The notes beneath the pieces are model-generated. The model was not told where the DNA came from. It searched no databases and was given only the letters and a program-made list of their open reading frames with translations. Shown one piece after another: positions 28,656 through 37,025 of a stretch of DNA of 64,000 nt. The translations under genes were made by a program, and so were the position numbers. The first letter of the stretch is position 1; the number at the start of each line of letters is the position of its first letter. This DNA is from Sulfopaludibacter sp963815475 (lineage in GTDB: Bacteria; Acidobacteriota; Terriglobia; Bryobacterales; Bryobacteraceae). The DNA lies in assembly GCA_963815475.1 (NCBI GenBank), contig CAWFHD010000003.1, positions 7,130,001 to 7,194,000 on the forward strand. The letters run 5' to 3'.

Positions 28656-29087
28656 ATGAATAGTCTGTTTACTCTGATGCTTGTCTTGCACGTCCTGGTT
28701 GCCGTCCTGGGGCTCGGATCGATGCTGTCCATTGCCGTCGTCGCCCTGATCACCCGTAGGGCCGGGCGCCGCCCGGGAGACGTGTTGCCATGGATCGCTC
28801 CTTTGCTCCGCTTATCGGCGTTCAGCCTTGCGACGATGCTGGCGACCGGCATTATCCTGGATTTAGCGGCCAAGGGCGCATTTCGGGGATCCTGGTGGTT
28901 TCGCGGATCGGTCCTGCTGCTGATTGCCGGGGGTGCATTGAACGGTGCGGCGCGGCGAACAATTCGGGCAGGCTACGGGAAACAAGCCGATCATGGACTT
29001 GTGCTGCAACGAATTGAGCGAATTGCTTACGCAATGTGCGCGGTTGTGGCGGGAATCACCGTACTGATGGAGGTCAAACCCTTCTAA
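28656..29087 (+). CDS. Four-helix membrane protein, DUF2269-like
   Basis: A 143-residue integral membrane protein with four hydrophobic segments. The first helix contains H-V-L-V-A-V-L-G-L-G-S-M, a pattern seen in DUF2269-like proteins, and charged loops separate the helices. It starts 6 nt after the doxX-like gene, and its stop overlaps the start of the sigma factor gene (TAATG), so the three form one operon. Function is unknown; a role with DoxX in a membrane redox or stress response is inference. Confidence 0.75.
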   Translation: MNSLFTLMLVLHVLVAVLGLGSMLSIAVVALITRRAGRRPGDVLPWIAPLLRLSAFSLATMLATGIILDLAAKGAFRGSWWFRGSVLLLIAGGALNGAARRTIRAGYGKQADHGLVLQRIERIAYAMCAVVAGITVLMEVKPF

Positions 29088-29986
29088 TGACTCATGCGGC
29101 AATTGGCGACCTGAAGGTCTTTGAATCGCATCGGCCGCTGCTGGTCGCCCACGCCTATCGCATGTTGGGCGATCTTGGTCGTGCTGAAGACATGGTGCAG
29201 GAAGCGTGGCTGAGATGGGACGGAAGACGCGGGGACGTTGAAGAAGTTGCTGTTCCGCGCGCTTACCTGATCACGCTGGTAACACGGCTGTGCTTGAACG
29301 AACTCGATTCGGCGAGATCCCGCCGCGAGGAAACTCGCAGTGATCGGCTACCAGAGCCGGTTGATCTCGACGAAGGAGGCTTCGGCCGCTTGGAGATGCT
29401 CGATCGAGTCTCGATGGCGTTCCTGGTAGTGCTTCAACGGCTCACGCCCACCGAACGCGCAGTTTTGCTCCTTCGGGATGTTTTCGACTTCGAATATGCG
29501 GAGATCGCGGCACTGGTCGGCAGGAACGAACCTGCTTGCCGAAAGCTCCTCGATCGCGCCAGAGATAATGTGGCGACTGAAAAGCGATTGTTCTCCGCTC
29601 CACCAGAAACGCATCGACGCCTGCTGACTGCTTTTACGCAGGCTGCGTCGGCGGGAGACCTGGATTCTTTGGTCGCGATGCTTGCCGAAGATGCGATGTT
29701 GGTGACCGATGGCGGTCCCGAAGGCAGACGCGCCGCCGGCATCCGCAATCTCCATGCCCCACTCTATGGCGCCCGGAGGATCGCCTCGTTCATTTCGGCG
29801 ACCGCCCGCAGCCTGGACCTGGTGGCCGAACTGCGCGAACTCAATGGCCAACCGGCGCTTGTTTTCTACCACGAGGACGCGCCCTTTGCGGCGCTCCTCC
29901 TCGCTATTACTGAGAACAAGGTCCATCGAGTCTTCTTCCATGCGGATCTACGTCGGCTCCGTTATCTGGGGCCGCGGAACGTGTAA
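29087..29986 (+). CDS. ECF41-family RNA polymerase sigma factor (SigJ-like)
   Basis: A 299-residue sigma factor with region 2 (H-R-P-L-L-V-A-H-A-Y-R-M-L-G ... E-A-W-L-R-W) and region 4 (E-R-A-V-L-L-L-R-D-V-F-D-F-E-Y-A-E-I-A). It also has a C-terminal SnoaL/NTF2-like domain of about 110 residues in place of an anti-sigma partner. The linker motif R-L-P-E-P and the C-terminal D-G-G-P-E-G-R-R-A correspond to the W-L-P-E-P and D-G-G-G-K motifs known for ECF41. The C-terminal domain modulates activity in relatives. The gene is coupled to the upstream membrane-protein gene and lies behind an ECF41-like promoter. Confidence 0.9.
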   Translation: MTHAAIGDLKVFESHRPLLVAHAYRMLGDLGRAEDMVQEAWLRWDGRRGDVEEVAVPRAYLITLVTRLCLNELDSARSRREETRSDRLPEPVDLDEGGFGRLEMLDRVSMAFLVVLQRLTPTERAVLLLRDVFDFEYAEIAALVGRNEPACRKLLDRARDNVATEKRLFSAPPETHRRLLTAFTQAASAGDLDSLVAMLAEDAMLVTDGGPEGRRAAGIRNLHAPLYGARRIASFISATARSLDLVAELRELNGQPALVFYHEDAPFAALLLAITENKVHRVFFHADLRRLRYLGPRNV

Positions 29987-30099
29987 TTCGTCCGCTTTCC
30001 CCCGCGCGGGTCGGGGCTACGTTCCGATCCAGTTCTCCGTGAGATACGCCCGTTCGATAGGATGCACGATTTTGGCGACTGCTGCGTCGTTTAGGATGA

Positions 30100-30867
30100 A
30101 TGCCGGTTCTCTCGAACAGTGCGACAATCCTCGTATTGGCACTGGCTAATGCTCTGGCACAGCCTTCAGATCCTCCCAGCTTCGAGGTTGCGTCCGTCAA
30201 AGCGCTGCCTCCGACGGACCTTCACGGTGCCGACTTCAAAGTCACTCCAACCAGCGTTTCCTTTCACGATTACCCTCTAGGCTTCATGGTCCGATGGGCT
30301 TATGGGCTCCACCCATATCAGGCCTTTGAAACCGTTGGACCGAATTGGCTTGAGCCTGGTCTGGGTTGCGTACGGTTCGATGTGATTGGTAAGGCCGATC
30401 ATCCCGTGCCGCTTGAGCAGCTTCGCTTGATGCTGCGCACTCTGCTTGGGCAAAGACTAAACCTTTCGCTCCATCGCGGGACAAAGGAGATGACCGTGGC
30501 AGCGATCTCGGTCGGCAAAGACGGAGCGAAGATGCGTCTCTCCCAAGAGGGTGAGATGACGTTCAGTGCGGAGGGTGACCTTATGCATTTCAAGGGCGCT
30601 TTGGTTTCGCGGCTGGACGAATGGCTTTATTTTTTCGTGCCGTATCTGGTAGTCGATGAAACGGGGTTGCAAGGCCGTTATGACCTTGACTTGAACGTCA
30701 TGCAATATCGAGATCTCGTGGATCCACCCGCGCCAGGCGGTCGCATTGATCTTGTGCCAGCGGTCAACAAGGCCCTCCAACCTCTCGGACTCAAGATGGA
30801 GTTGAGGCGGCGTTCGGTCGAGATTCTGATGATTGACCACGCCGAGAAGATCCCTATCGAGAACTGA
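30100..30867 (+). CDS. TIGR03435-family protein (Solibacter paralogue family)
   Basis: A 255-residue exported protein whose pattern is highly family-specific. After a signal peptide (ending A-L-A-Q) come F-E-V-A-S-V-K, a middle region with L-R-L-M-L-R-T-L-L-G-Q-R-L-N-L, then V-D-E-T-G-L-Q-G-R-Y-D-L-D-L and the terminal I-D-H-A-E-K-I-P-I-E-N. This family has many paralogues in Solibacter-like genomes, sometimes following sigma factor genes as here. No biochemical function is known. Confidence 0.85.
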   Translation: MPVLSNSATILVLALANALAQPSDPPSFEVASVKALPPTDLHGADFKVTPTSVSFHDYPLGFMVRWAYGLHPYQAFETVGPNWLEPGLGCVRFDVIGKADHPVPLEQLRLMLRTLLGQRLNLSLHRGTKEMTVAAISVGKDGAKMRLSQEGEMTFSAEGDLMHFKGALVSRLDEWLYFFVPYLVVDETGLQGRYDLDLNVMQYRDLVDPPAPGGRIDLVPAVNKALQPLGLKMELRRRSVEILMIDHAEKIPIEN

Positions 30868-31287
30868 CGGTCAGCAGACTGCCTGGACACCAATCACTCG
30901 GCAAGAAAACGGCACAGAGATGCGCTTCGTAGCCATCAACGTGATTTCAAAAGGAGTCAGGGTCCTTTGTGCTGGATAAACGCGCGACTTCGGTAACAAT
31001 CCCGGATCAGACCAGCACCCCGGCCAGGCAGTTTTAGCTTCTCCGCGAGCAATCGAGTTCTCCTGGACTGCTTCCACTGCGTTCTTGTGACTGCAAAAAG
31101 GGGTATAACATACATTGACTTTGGGCCGAGCGCCGAAACCGGGAAGCCTCGACGATGCCGCCTACGGGTTGTTTGACAAAGGCCTATTTGATCGATGGCG
31201 GAACCAAATCGTTCCGATGCGTGCCGTATCGTCCGATCTGGCGCACTTTCGCGCAACTCCGGCCGATCCCGAACGTCATTGGAACTG
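30868..31287. other. 420-nt intergenic stretch, no gene seen
   Basis: I find no supportable gene here. A TATAAC (31104-31109) preceded at 16 nt by TTCTTG (31082-31087) is a weak promoter candidate for the gene starting at 31288. Short open frames on both strands lack ribosome sites or family signals. Confidence 0.5.
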
Positions 31288-33162
31288 ATGAGGTTACTCG
31301 TCGCCTCTGTAACAATCGTTTCGTGCTGCGCGCTCACCGCGAACGCCGCCGAATCGGACGCCCTGGCGATTTCCGCCAATATTCAGGCAAAACATATCCC
31401 GTTCGCGACGATTCTGGATCCAATCTACAATTCGTCCTCAGGCAACGCCATCGTCGGATATACGCGCTGCGGAGACTCCGCGCTGTGGACCGGCGCGTAC
31501 CTCGCTGCCGAATCGTTCCGTTACAACGTTACCCAATCCGCCGATGCTCTGCAGAACGTCAAAGGCGCGCTGGCGGGTTTGAAAGCGCTCGCCGATCTCA
31601 CGGGCGACAACCGCCTGGCGCGCTGCATCGTCCTGGCGAGTTCCCCTTTCGCCGCCGGCATTGCGAGTGAAGAGGCGAGCAATACGATTCACCAGAATCC
31701 GCCCTGGTTCTGGGTCGATAACACATCCCGAGATCAGATCGTGGGCGCATTTTTCGGCTTGGGAGTGGCGTACGACCTGGTGAACGACCCGGATGTAAAA
31801 AGCGGCGTCAGCGCTCTGGTGACGCGTCTCGCCGGATTTATCGCCCAACACCAATGGTCGCCGAATGACGACATCTCGAGCACATTTCTGGTCAGGCCCG
31901 AAGAACTGCAGATGCTGCTGCAAGTGGCGCGGCACGTGAATCCGTCCAACGCCATCAGCGGCCCGCTGATCGTCCCGCCGGTAAATGTGGGAGTCGAAGT
32001 GGACGTGAATAGCAATGGCTCCTACTTTAAGTTCAACCTGGATTACATGACCTTCTATCATCTGGTCCAGTTGCAGAATACGAGTGACAATCGAGGCGCG
32101 TATACAACAGTACGCAACTACACGGCATCCCACCAAAACCCGTTTTTCAACATGATCGACCGGGCGCTCAATGGACCCGATGACTCGCGCGACAACGAGA
32201 CCCGGACCCTGCTCGATCAATGGCTGCAGCGCTCCAGGCGCGATTTCTCCGTCGACAATTCCGCCACCGTACAGGTGTGCGGCACGGAAGCGTGTCAGCC
32301 CATTCCGGTCCCGCGGCGGGTGCCCAACGAGTTCCTGTGGCAGCAGGATCCCTTTCAACTGGCCGGCGGGGGATCGGGAGTCATTGAAGGCTCCGGCGTC
32401 GATTACATTCTGCCCTACTGGATGGCTCGCTATTACGGTGTCATCAACGGCAGCAGCGGGATTCAATCCGCCGCTGCGCCGGGGATCGGTATAGCTTCCG
32501 GTTCCCTGGCTTCTTTGTACGGCCAGAACCTCGCATCGGGAACGTCGCGGGCAATGGCTGTTCCGCTGCCAACCTCTCTCGGCGGTATCGCGCTGGCGAT
32601 CACAGATTCGAAAGGAGCACAGCAAAACGTGCCGCTGCTCTTTGTCTCGCCGGGGCAGATCAATTTCGAAGTGCCGGATGTCACCGCCTCCGGAGCGGCG
32701 AGTTTTGTGGTCAACGGCGGGTCGGCGCAGCAGAGCTTCACGGCCGTGGTTCAGCCCGTTGCGCCCGCTCTGTTCACCATGAGCGGAACCGGATCGGGAG
32801 TGGCCGCCGCTCTGGCCATCGCAGTCCCGGCAAGTAACCCGCAGTTGCAGATTCCCGTGCCGGTATTTCAATGCGGAAATCCGGCATGCGTCTCCGTCCC
32901 CATCGTTTTGGGCGTCGATCAGGCCGTATATCTGAGCTTCTACGGCACCGGCATCCGCAATGGCAGTTCTTTGTCGAACGTTTCGATGACCATCAATGGA
33001 ACCAGTGTGCCGGTGCTCTATGCGGGTCCAGCACCGAATTTTGTGGGACTCGATCAGGTAAATGCAGGTCTCCCGGTATCCTTGCGCGGAAGCGGAGAGG
33101 CCAATGTAGTGTTGACGGTGGACGGCCAGGTCTCCAATATCGTTACGATCAACGTGCAATAG
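31288..33162 (+). CDS. Large exported protein with TIGR03437-type C-terminal domain
   Basis: A 624-residue secreted protein. The signal peptide ends near residue 20 (T-A-N-A-A). Residues 20-380 form a helical, possibly alpha/alpha-barrel domain (Y-T-R-C-G-D-S-A-L-W-T-G-A-Y-L-A-A-E). The last 230 residues match the Ig-like C-terminal domain found in many Solibacter exported proteins: A-P-G-I-G-I-A-S-G-S-L-A-S-L-Y-G, then V-S-P-G-Q-I-N-F-E-V-P, and F-V-G-L-D-Q-V-N at the end. The start at 31288 is chosen for the signal peptide. Function is unknown; the C-terminal domain probably aids surface attachment or secretion. Confidence 0.8.
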   Translation: MRLLVASVTIVSCCALTANAAESDALAISANIQAKHIPFATILDPIYNSSSGNAIVGYTRCGDSALWTGAYLAAESFRYNVTQSADALQNVKGALAGLKALADLTGDNRLARCIVLASSPFAAGIASEEASNTIHQNPPWFWVDNTSRDQIVGAFFGLGVAYDLVNDPDVKSGVSALVTRLAGFIAQHQWSPNDDISSTFLVRPEELQMLLQVARHVNPSNAISGPLIVPPVNVGVEVDVNSNGSYFKFNLDYMTFYHLVQLQNTSDNRGAYTTVRNYTASHQNPFFNMIDRALNGPDDSRDNETRTLLDQWLQRSRRDFSVDNSATVQVCGTEACQPIPVPRRVPNEFLWQQDPFQLAGGGSGVIEGSGVDYILPYWMARYYGVINGSSGIQSAAAPGIGIASGSLASLYGQNLASGTSRAMAVPLPTSLGGIALAITDSKGAQQNVPLLFVSPGQINFEVPDVTASGAASFVVNGGSAQQSFTAVVQPVAPALFTMSGTGSGVAAALAIAVPASNPQLQIPVPVFQCGNPACVSVPIVLGVDQAVYLSFYGTGIRNGSSLSNVSMTINGTSVPVLYAGPAPNFVGLDQVNAGLPVSLRGSGEANVVLTVDGQVSNIVTINVQ

Positions 33163-33430
33163 TGGGGCTGGGCTCGCCGGCTTTCCTGGTGATTGCCCCG
33201 GGATTGGTTGCCGTATTGGTTCCCTGGTGGATCTCCCATGGGGCGTCTGCAAACTGCTTTTCTGGGCTTCCAGCCTTTCCGTTAGTTCCGCGCCGACGTC
33301 CCGAGGTGGATCCCGCGTCTCACCTTTCGGAAGTGGTCCTCTGTGCGAAGGCCGCTGCTGCGATACGCTTTGCCTCTTCCAAAAGCGAGGTCTGCAGGCG
33401 AAGTGCGAAGGACGTGCTTGCCCGTACTCG

Positions 33431-34435
33431 CTACTTCGAGCAGATCACGCTGCCGGCTACCTGCGCGCTCGGGCACGAGGAGTTGCCGGCCATTGCGCCC
33501 GCGAAGGATATAAACAGCGTCGAGTCGATGAATGTGAGCGACGCAGCCGCGACGCGTACGCGCTCAGGCGTTCGGGGCGGCAATCCGTCTCCCACCGTAA
33601 CCATACAGGGCGCCATCAGTGTCTGGCCGGCCTCGGCGCGGGCCCTCGTCGAAGTCATTGCCGCCATATTCAGGGTCCCAGAGAGCGACGGGTCCCCGCT
33701 GTATTGGGCGGTCACTTTCGCGCCGTCCTCGGTGAGCGTCAGGGCGCCGGTCGCGCCGCCGGTGGCGTACTGGTTCTGGCCATTGACGTGGTAGAGGGCC
33801 TCAACCTGGGTGCTGCACGAGTACTGGCCTGCCGGCATCCGCGCAGACGGCGCCGGCCTCGCGTCGACTGAGCGGACCGAACCGCCCTGCCGGTTTTGAC
33901 AGCCGACCCAGAAGCTCGCCCGCGATTGCAACAACGTGCCGCACGCCCTCGCGTCAGACCGCAGGTCCCCCGTCAGGTTAAGGAAGACCATGCCCGCGTT
34001 GTAGCTCAGTGCGCCGGCCGTGACGGTCAGGCTCGCCGGGGAGCCCGTCTGCCTCCCGGGCCCCACCACGCAGAGGCTGGTGAAGCCGGGAATCGTCTGC
34101 CCCTTTTCGTGGATGGTCGGTGATGTGTCCGTCTCGGCGGAAAAGCGTAGTGTCTGCGTCAGGCCGTTCTGGTCGACATACGTCGAGGTCAGAGTGGTCC
34201 CGCTCTGCGCCAGTGTCAGTCGGGCGCCATCCTGAAAGCCGGCGGCATTCAAGAACTCGTTTCCCGACGGATTGTGCACTCCCTGAGCGCAGGTCGTGTA
34301 AGTCCCGATGGGAAAGCCGCTGGGGCCGGCGTCGTCGGCGGCCGTGGCGCCTGGGTTGTACGTGGGACGCGACTGGCAGCCCACTACGCCGGCGGCGAGC
34401 AGTGTGACGAAGCAGGTTCTTATGGCCGCTATCAT
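33431..34435 (-). CDS. Lipoprotein with two tandem modules
   Basis: A 334-residue putative lipoprotein (lipobox G-V-V-G-C at about residues 16-20). Two similar modules of about 130 residues follow, each with a G-x-Y-x-C start, an L-T-L-x-x-x-G-x-x-x-x-x-Y core and a later G-Q-T segment before a Pro/Cys site (C-V-V-G-P and C-M-V-T-V-G). The duplication is my reading; the family is not recognised. Cysteines are paired in number, compatible with disulfides outside the cytoplasm. It lies 16 nt downstream of the vWD-like gene and is likely cotranscribed. Confidence 0.7.
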   Translation of the reverse strand: MIAAIRTCFVTLLAAGVVGCQSRPTYNPGATAADDAGPSGFPIGTYTTCAQGVHNPSGNEFLNAAGFQDGARLTLAQSGTTLTSTYVDQNGLTQTLRFSAETDTSPTIHEKGQTIPGFTSLCVVGPGRQTGSPASLTVTAGALSYNAGMVFLNLTGDLRSDARACGTLLQSRASFWVGCQNRQGGSVRSVDARPAPSARMPAGQYSCSTQVEALYHVNGQNQYATGGATGALTLTEDGAKVTAQYSGDPSLSGTLNMAAMTSTRARAEAGQTLMAPCMVTVGDGLPPRTPERVRVAAASLTFIDSTLFISFAGAMAGNSSCPSAQVAGSVICSK

Positions 34436-34451
34436 TACCCAACCATTATGA

Positions 34452-36440
34452 CTATGGCTTCTTGCGGAGCAACAACCACAGGACGAGGAGGGCGAGCAGC
34501 AACAGCAGGATCCACCACCATTTGGTCAGGATGCCGCCGGCCCCGCCCCCGCCGGCAATGGTCGCTACCGCCGTTGGCGGAATCAGATCGACGAACACTT
34601 TGGCCGCGGTATCGTCGCCAATCACGGCGACGTCCAGAGTGCAGGCATCGAACAGAGGACCCGCTTTCACGCCTGCCGCCGTACAGACTCCTTGCGCCTT
34701 CTCCCGGACGGCCGCTTCGAGATCACTGGCAAAGAAGGTTCGCGTCGGAGCGCCAATCTCCGTCTCGCCGCCGCAGGCGGACAGCATCGATGCCCGCGCC
34801 GGGACGCGCCAACTGTCGGCAAATCGGTGATAGAGGTCATCGAAGCTGAATGGGTTGTTCAACACGAAGTGGTCGCGCGTCTCGATCTGGTTGATGTTCC
34901 CATTGGCGTTGGCGATCAGTCCGTGCACCGCGGACGGCCACTTGCCGAGGCCGACGGAGACATCGATCCAGGAAGAGTTGACCGTGGCGCGCACCGAATC
35001 GCCGCCCTCGCTCGTGATCTGATAGACGTTGCCTTGCCGCGAGATGCCGACGCCGCTCCGGCAACTCGAGTGTCTGCCGTCATCGACAGGCGTGAGCTTG
35101 CCGTCGACGCGGATTCCCGCTGCCTGGTCGCGTGTCCCCGGCGACGCCAGGCAGATCGCGACATTGGTCGTTGCCGAACCGGGCGGCGACGGCCTTGTTG
35201 ACCGTTGCGTTCGGCCAGGTTGGCGTACCCGACACCTGCCGCGTCTGTACCGAGAAGCCTGGATCGACCTCCGCCAGGGTGAAATCGCCCGCCGCCTGAA
35301 AGTCGTAGAACAAGCCGTTGAAGGTGCGCAGATGGGTGTCGCCGATGGTGGAGGCGGCGGCGCAGTTCGAGGTTGCGCCGCCGGCGATGCTCTCCTGGAA
35401 GATGACCGCCGGTCCGGGCGCCGTCGCCGTCGGAGCGGTCGGCCCGAAGCTGAGGTTGTTCTTCTCGGCAGTGAAACCTTGCGCCACGCAGTTGGGCGCG
35501 GTGGTGCCGCCATAGATGATCTCGATGCGCGTGTTGGCCGAAGCTCCCGCGTTGAAGCTGGCGGTGCCGCCGCCCCGAGCTGTCGCCGCCGTCGCCGAAG
35601 ATGTTGAACTCGGCGATGGTCCAGGCGGTCGAGGCCGCGACGGCGTTGTCGCCGCTGGTCTTGTAGACGGTGGTAGGCCCCGTCGACAGGGCGACGCCGT
35701 CGCCGGTCGAAGTGGCGGTGCCGTTGAAGGTCCAGTTGGCCATGTTGGTGATCGGCTGGCTGGGCACCGACACGGCGTTGGTGCTGTTCTTCCAGCAAGA
35801 AGTCCTCCATAGAGAGGGATCTGGTTCCAGCCCTGGCCCGTGGGACAGTTTGCGTTGTAGCTGACGAGCCAGTACTGCATGGACGCGGCGCCCGCGCCGC
35901 TGCCGCGTGTTCCAATAAATCCATTGCTCCCAGGCCTGTGCAACTTGGGAGCCCGGTGCAGGCGGTGGTGCCGCTGAAGAAGTCGGTGTTGATCTGGAGC
36001 GTATAAGCGTTGGCGATCGAGGGTCCCGTGTTTCCGATGGGGCCGCTCTCGCTGGTCACGTTGGTGACGTTCTCGAAGTGCCCGATTGCCTGGGTGATGT
36101 GACCCGAAGGTGCTTGTGCCGCGATGTCGTTGTTGTTCCCGACCACGGCGGGGCGTGGGCCGTGGCGCGGTGGCGCTGGGATATTCGGCGCTTTCACGCA
36201 GGGAACCTCCTGCCACTCGGTGTTGGGATAGGCGGCGTTGAAGCACCCTTTCCTCGGCGTTTCCTTGCTCATCATGGAGGAGTTCCAATCCTTTCGGCGC
36301 TGGGCTTCCTCGGGTGATACCTGCTCATTCGCGGCGGCGGCCGCGTCGGGTTTGGGCGCCTGGGGCGCCGCAAAGGATGCGTGGGCGTACAAGAGCGCGC
36401 TGAGAAATGGCGCCGGGGATCCGAGATAAAGCATCTTCAT
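34452..36440 (-). pseudogene. Membrane-anchored vWD-domain-like protein, several frame breaks
   Basis: Reading across frames gives one long exported protein. A signal peptide (ending S-F-A-A-P) follows the start at 36440 behind a strong ribosome site (GGAGGGG). The middle contains N-W-T-F-N-G and a vWD-like segment G-D-T-H-L-R-T-F-N-G-L-F-Y-D-F-Q. The tail is K-W-W-W-I, a Leu-rich helix and R-K-K-P, i.e. a C-terminal membrane anchor with a positive stop. Frame changes are needed near 35935, 35795, 35580 and 35165. The coding signal continues through all of them, so single-base errors are more likely than decay. Function unknown; vWD domains usually mediate adhesion or self-assembly. Confidence 0.65.
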
Positions 36441-36462
36441 GGTTTCCCCTCCTTGCGTAAAT

Positions 36463-36477
36463 AGTGACCATGTCACT
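36463..36477. promoter_or_regulatory. Short palindrome upstream of the vWD-like gene
   Basis: AGTGAC and GTCACT form perfect 6-bp arms around CAT, 23 nt upstream of the vWD-like start codon. The size and position suit an operator, but no regulator is identified. Confidence 0.35.
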
Positions 36478-36601
36478 GAATTCGTTACAAAGTCGCCCCC
36501 CAAGCCTGCCGGATAAGCAGTACTACCGGCCTTTCGCTTGACATGATCGTTCGGGGCTTTAGTCGGATCGCGCCGCCTGGAGAATGTCCCAACGGTTAGG
36601 G

Positions 36602-36640
36602 GCGGTGGCACAAGGCTGGCCCTCCTTCTTGTGTCACCGC
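36602..36640. repeat. Imperfect 13-bp inverted repeat
   Basis: Arms at 36602-36614 and 36628-36640 match at 12 of 13 positions around a 13-nt loop (core GGTG-CACAAG). No T-run follows on the plus strand, so a regulatory hairpin or binding site is as likely as a terminator. Confidence 0.5.
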
Positions 36641-37025
36641 AACTAGAATTCTATTTGCCGCGCTCTCTCAGACACTTCGACCTCACCATTTCAGACTTTC
36701 CCCTCTTCGAATGCTATACCGGAGTTGCCGTGTGCCTTGTAACCATCTTCTTCGACAGACCGGCGGAACTCGAAACTTCGTCAGCAATAAACAATTCCTG
36801 CGTCACCCAAATCCACTGCGTCTCCGTAACCCAAATCAATCCAATGACTTGCTTGCGCACCGCAAATCCCACCGCATTGCGAATCCTGCGTCACCCGACC
36901 GCAAATCCACCAACCCCTCATGGATTTCACACCTATTTATCCAAAATAGTTGTGGATTTTTACGACAAACAGGTCTTATACTATGGCTTAGAGCAGTGAA
37001 TCCAATACTGGTAAGGAGGGGAGAG

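Larger units (their letters stand above)
36441..37025. other. 585-nt divergent intergenic region upstream of nifJ
   Basis: Less GC-rich than its surroundings and without a convincing gene; a 122-codon frame at 36631-36999 has no ribosome site or family match. It holds the palindrome at 36463-36477, the imperfect inverted repeat at 36602-36640, two copies of CCTGCGTCACCC (36797-36808 and 36885-36896), two copies of ACCGCAAATCC, a -10-like TATACT (36977-36982) and the nifJ ribosome site (36-nt upstream of the start or less). It probably contains promoters for both flanking transcription units. Confidence 0.5.

Noticed and set aside
36631..36999. 122-codon frame upstream of nifJ
   Set aside because: No ribosome site, unusual composition with repeated short words, and it overlaps likely regulatory repeats.
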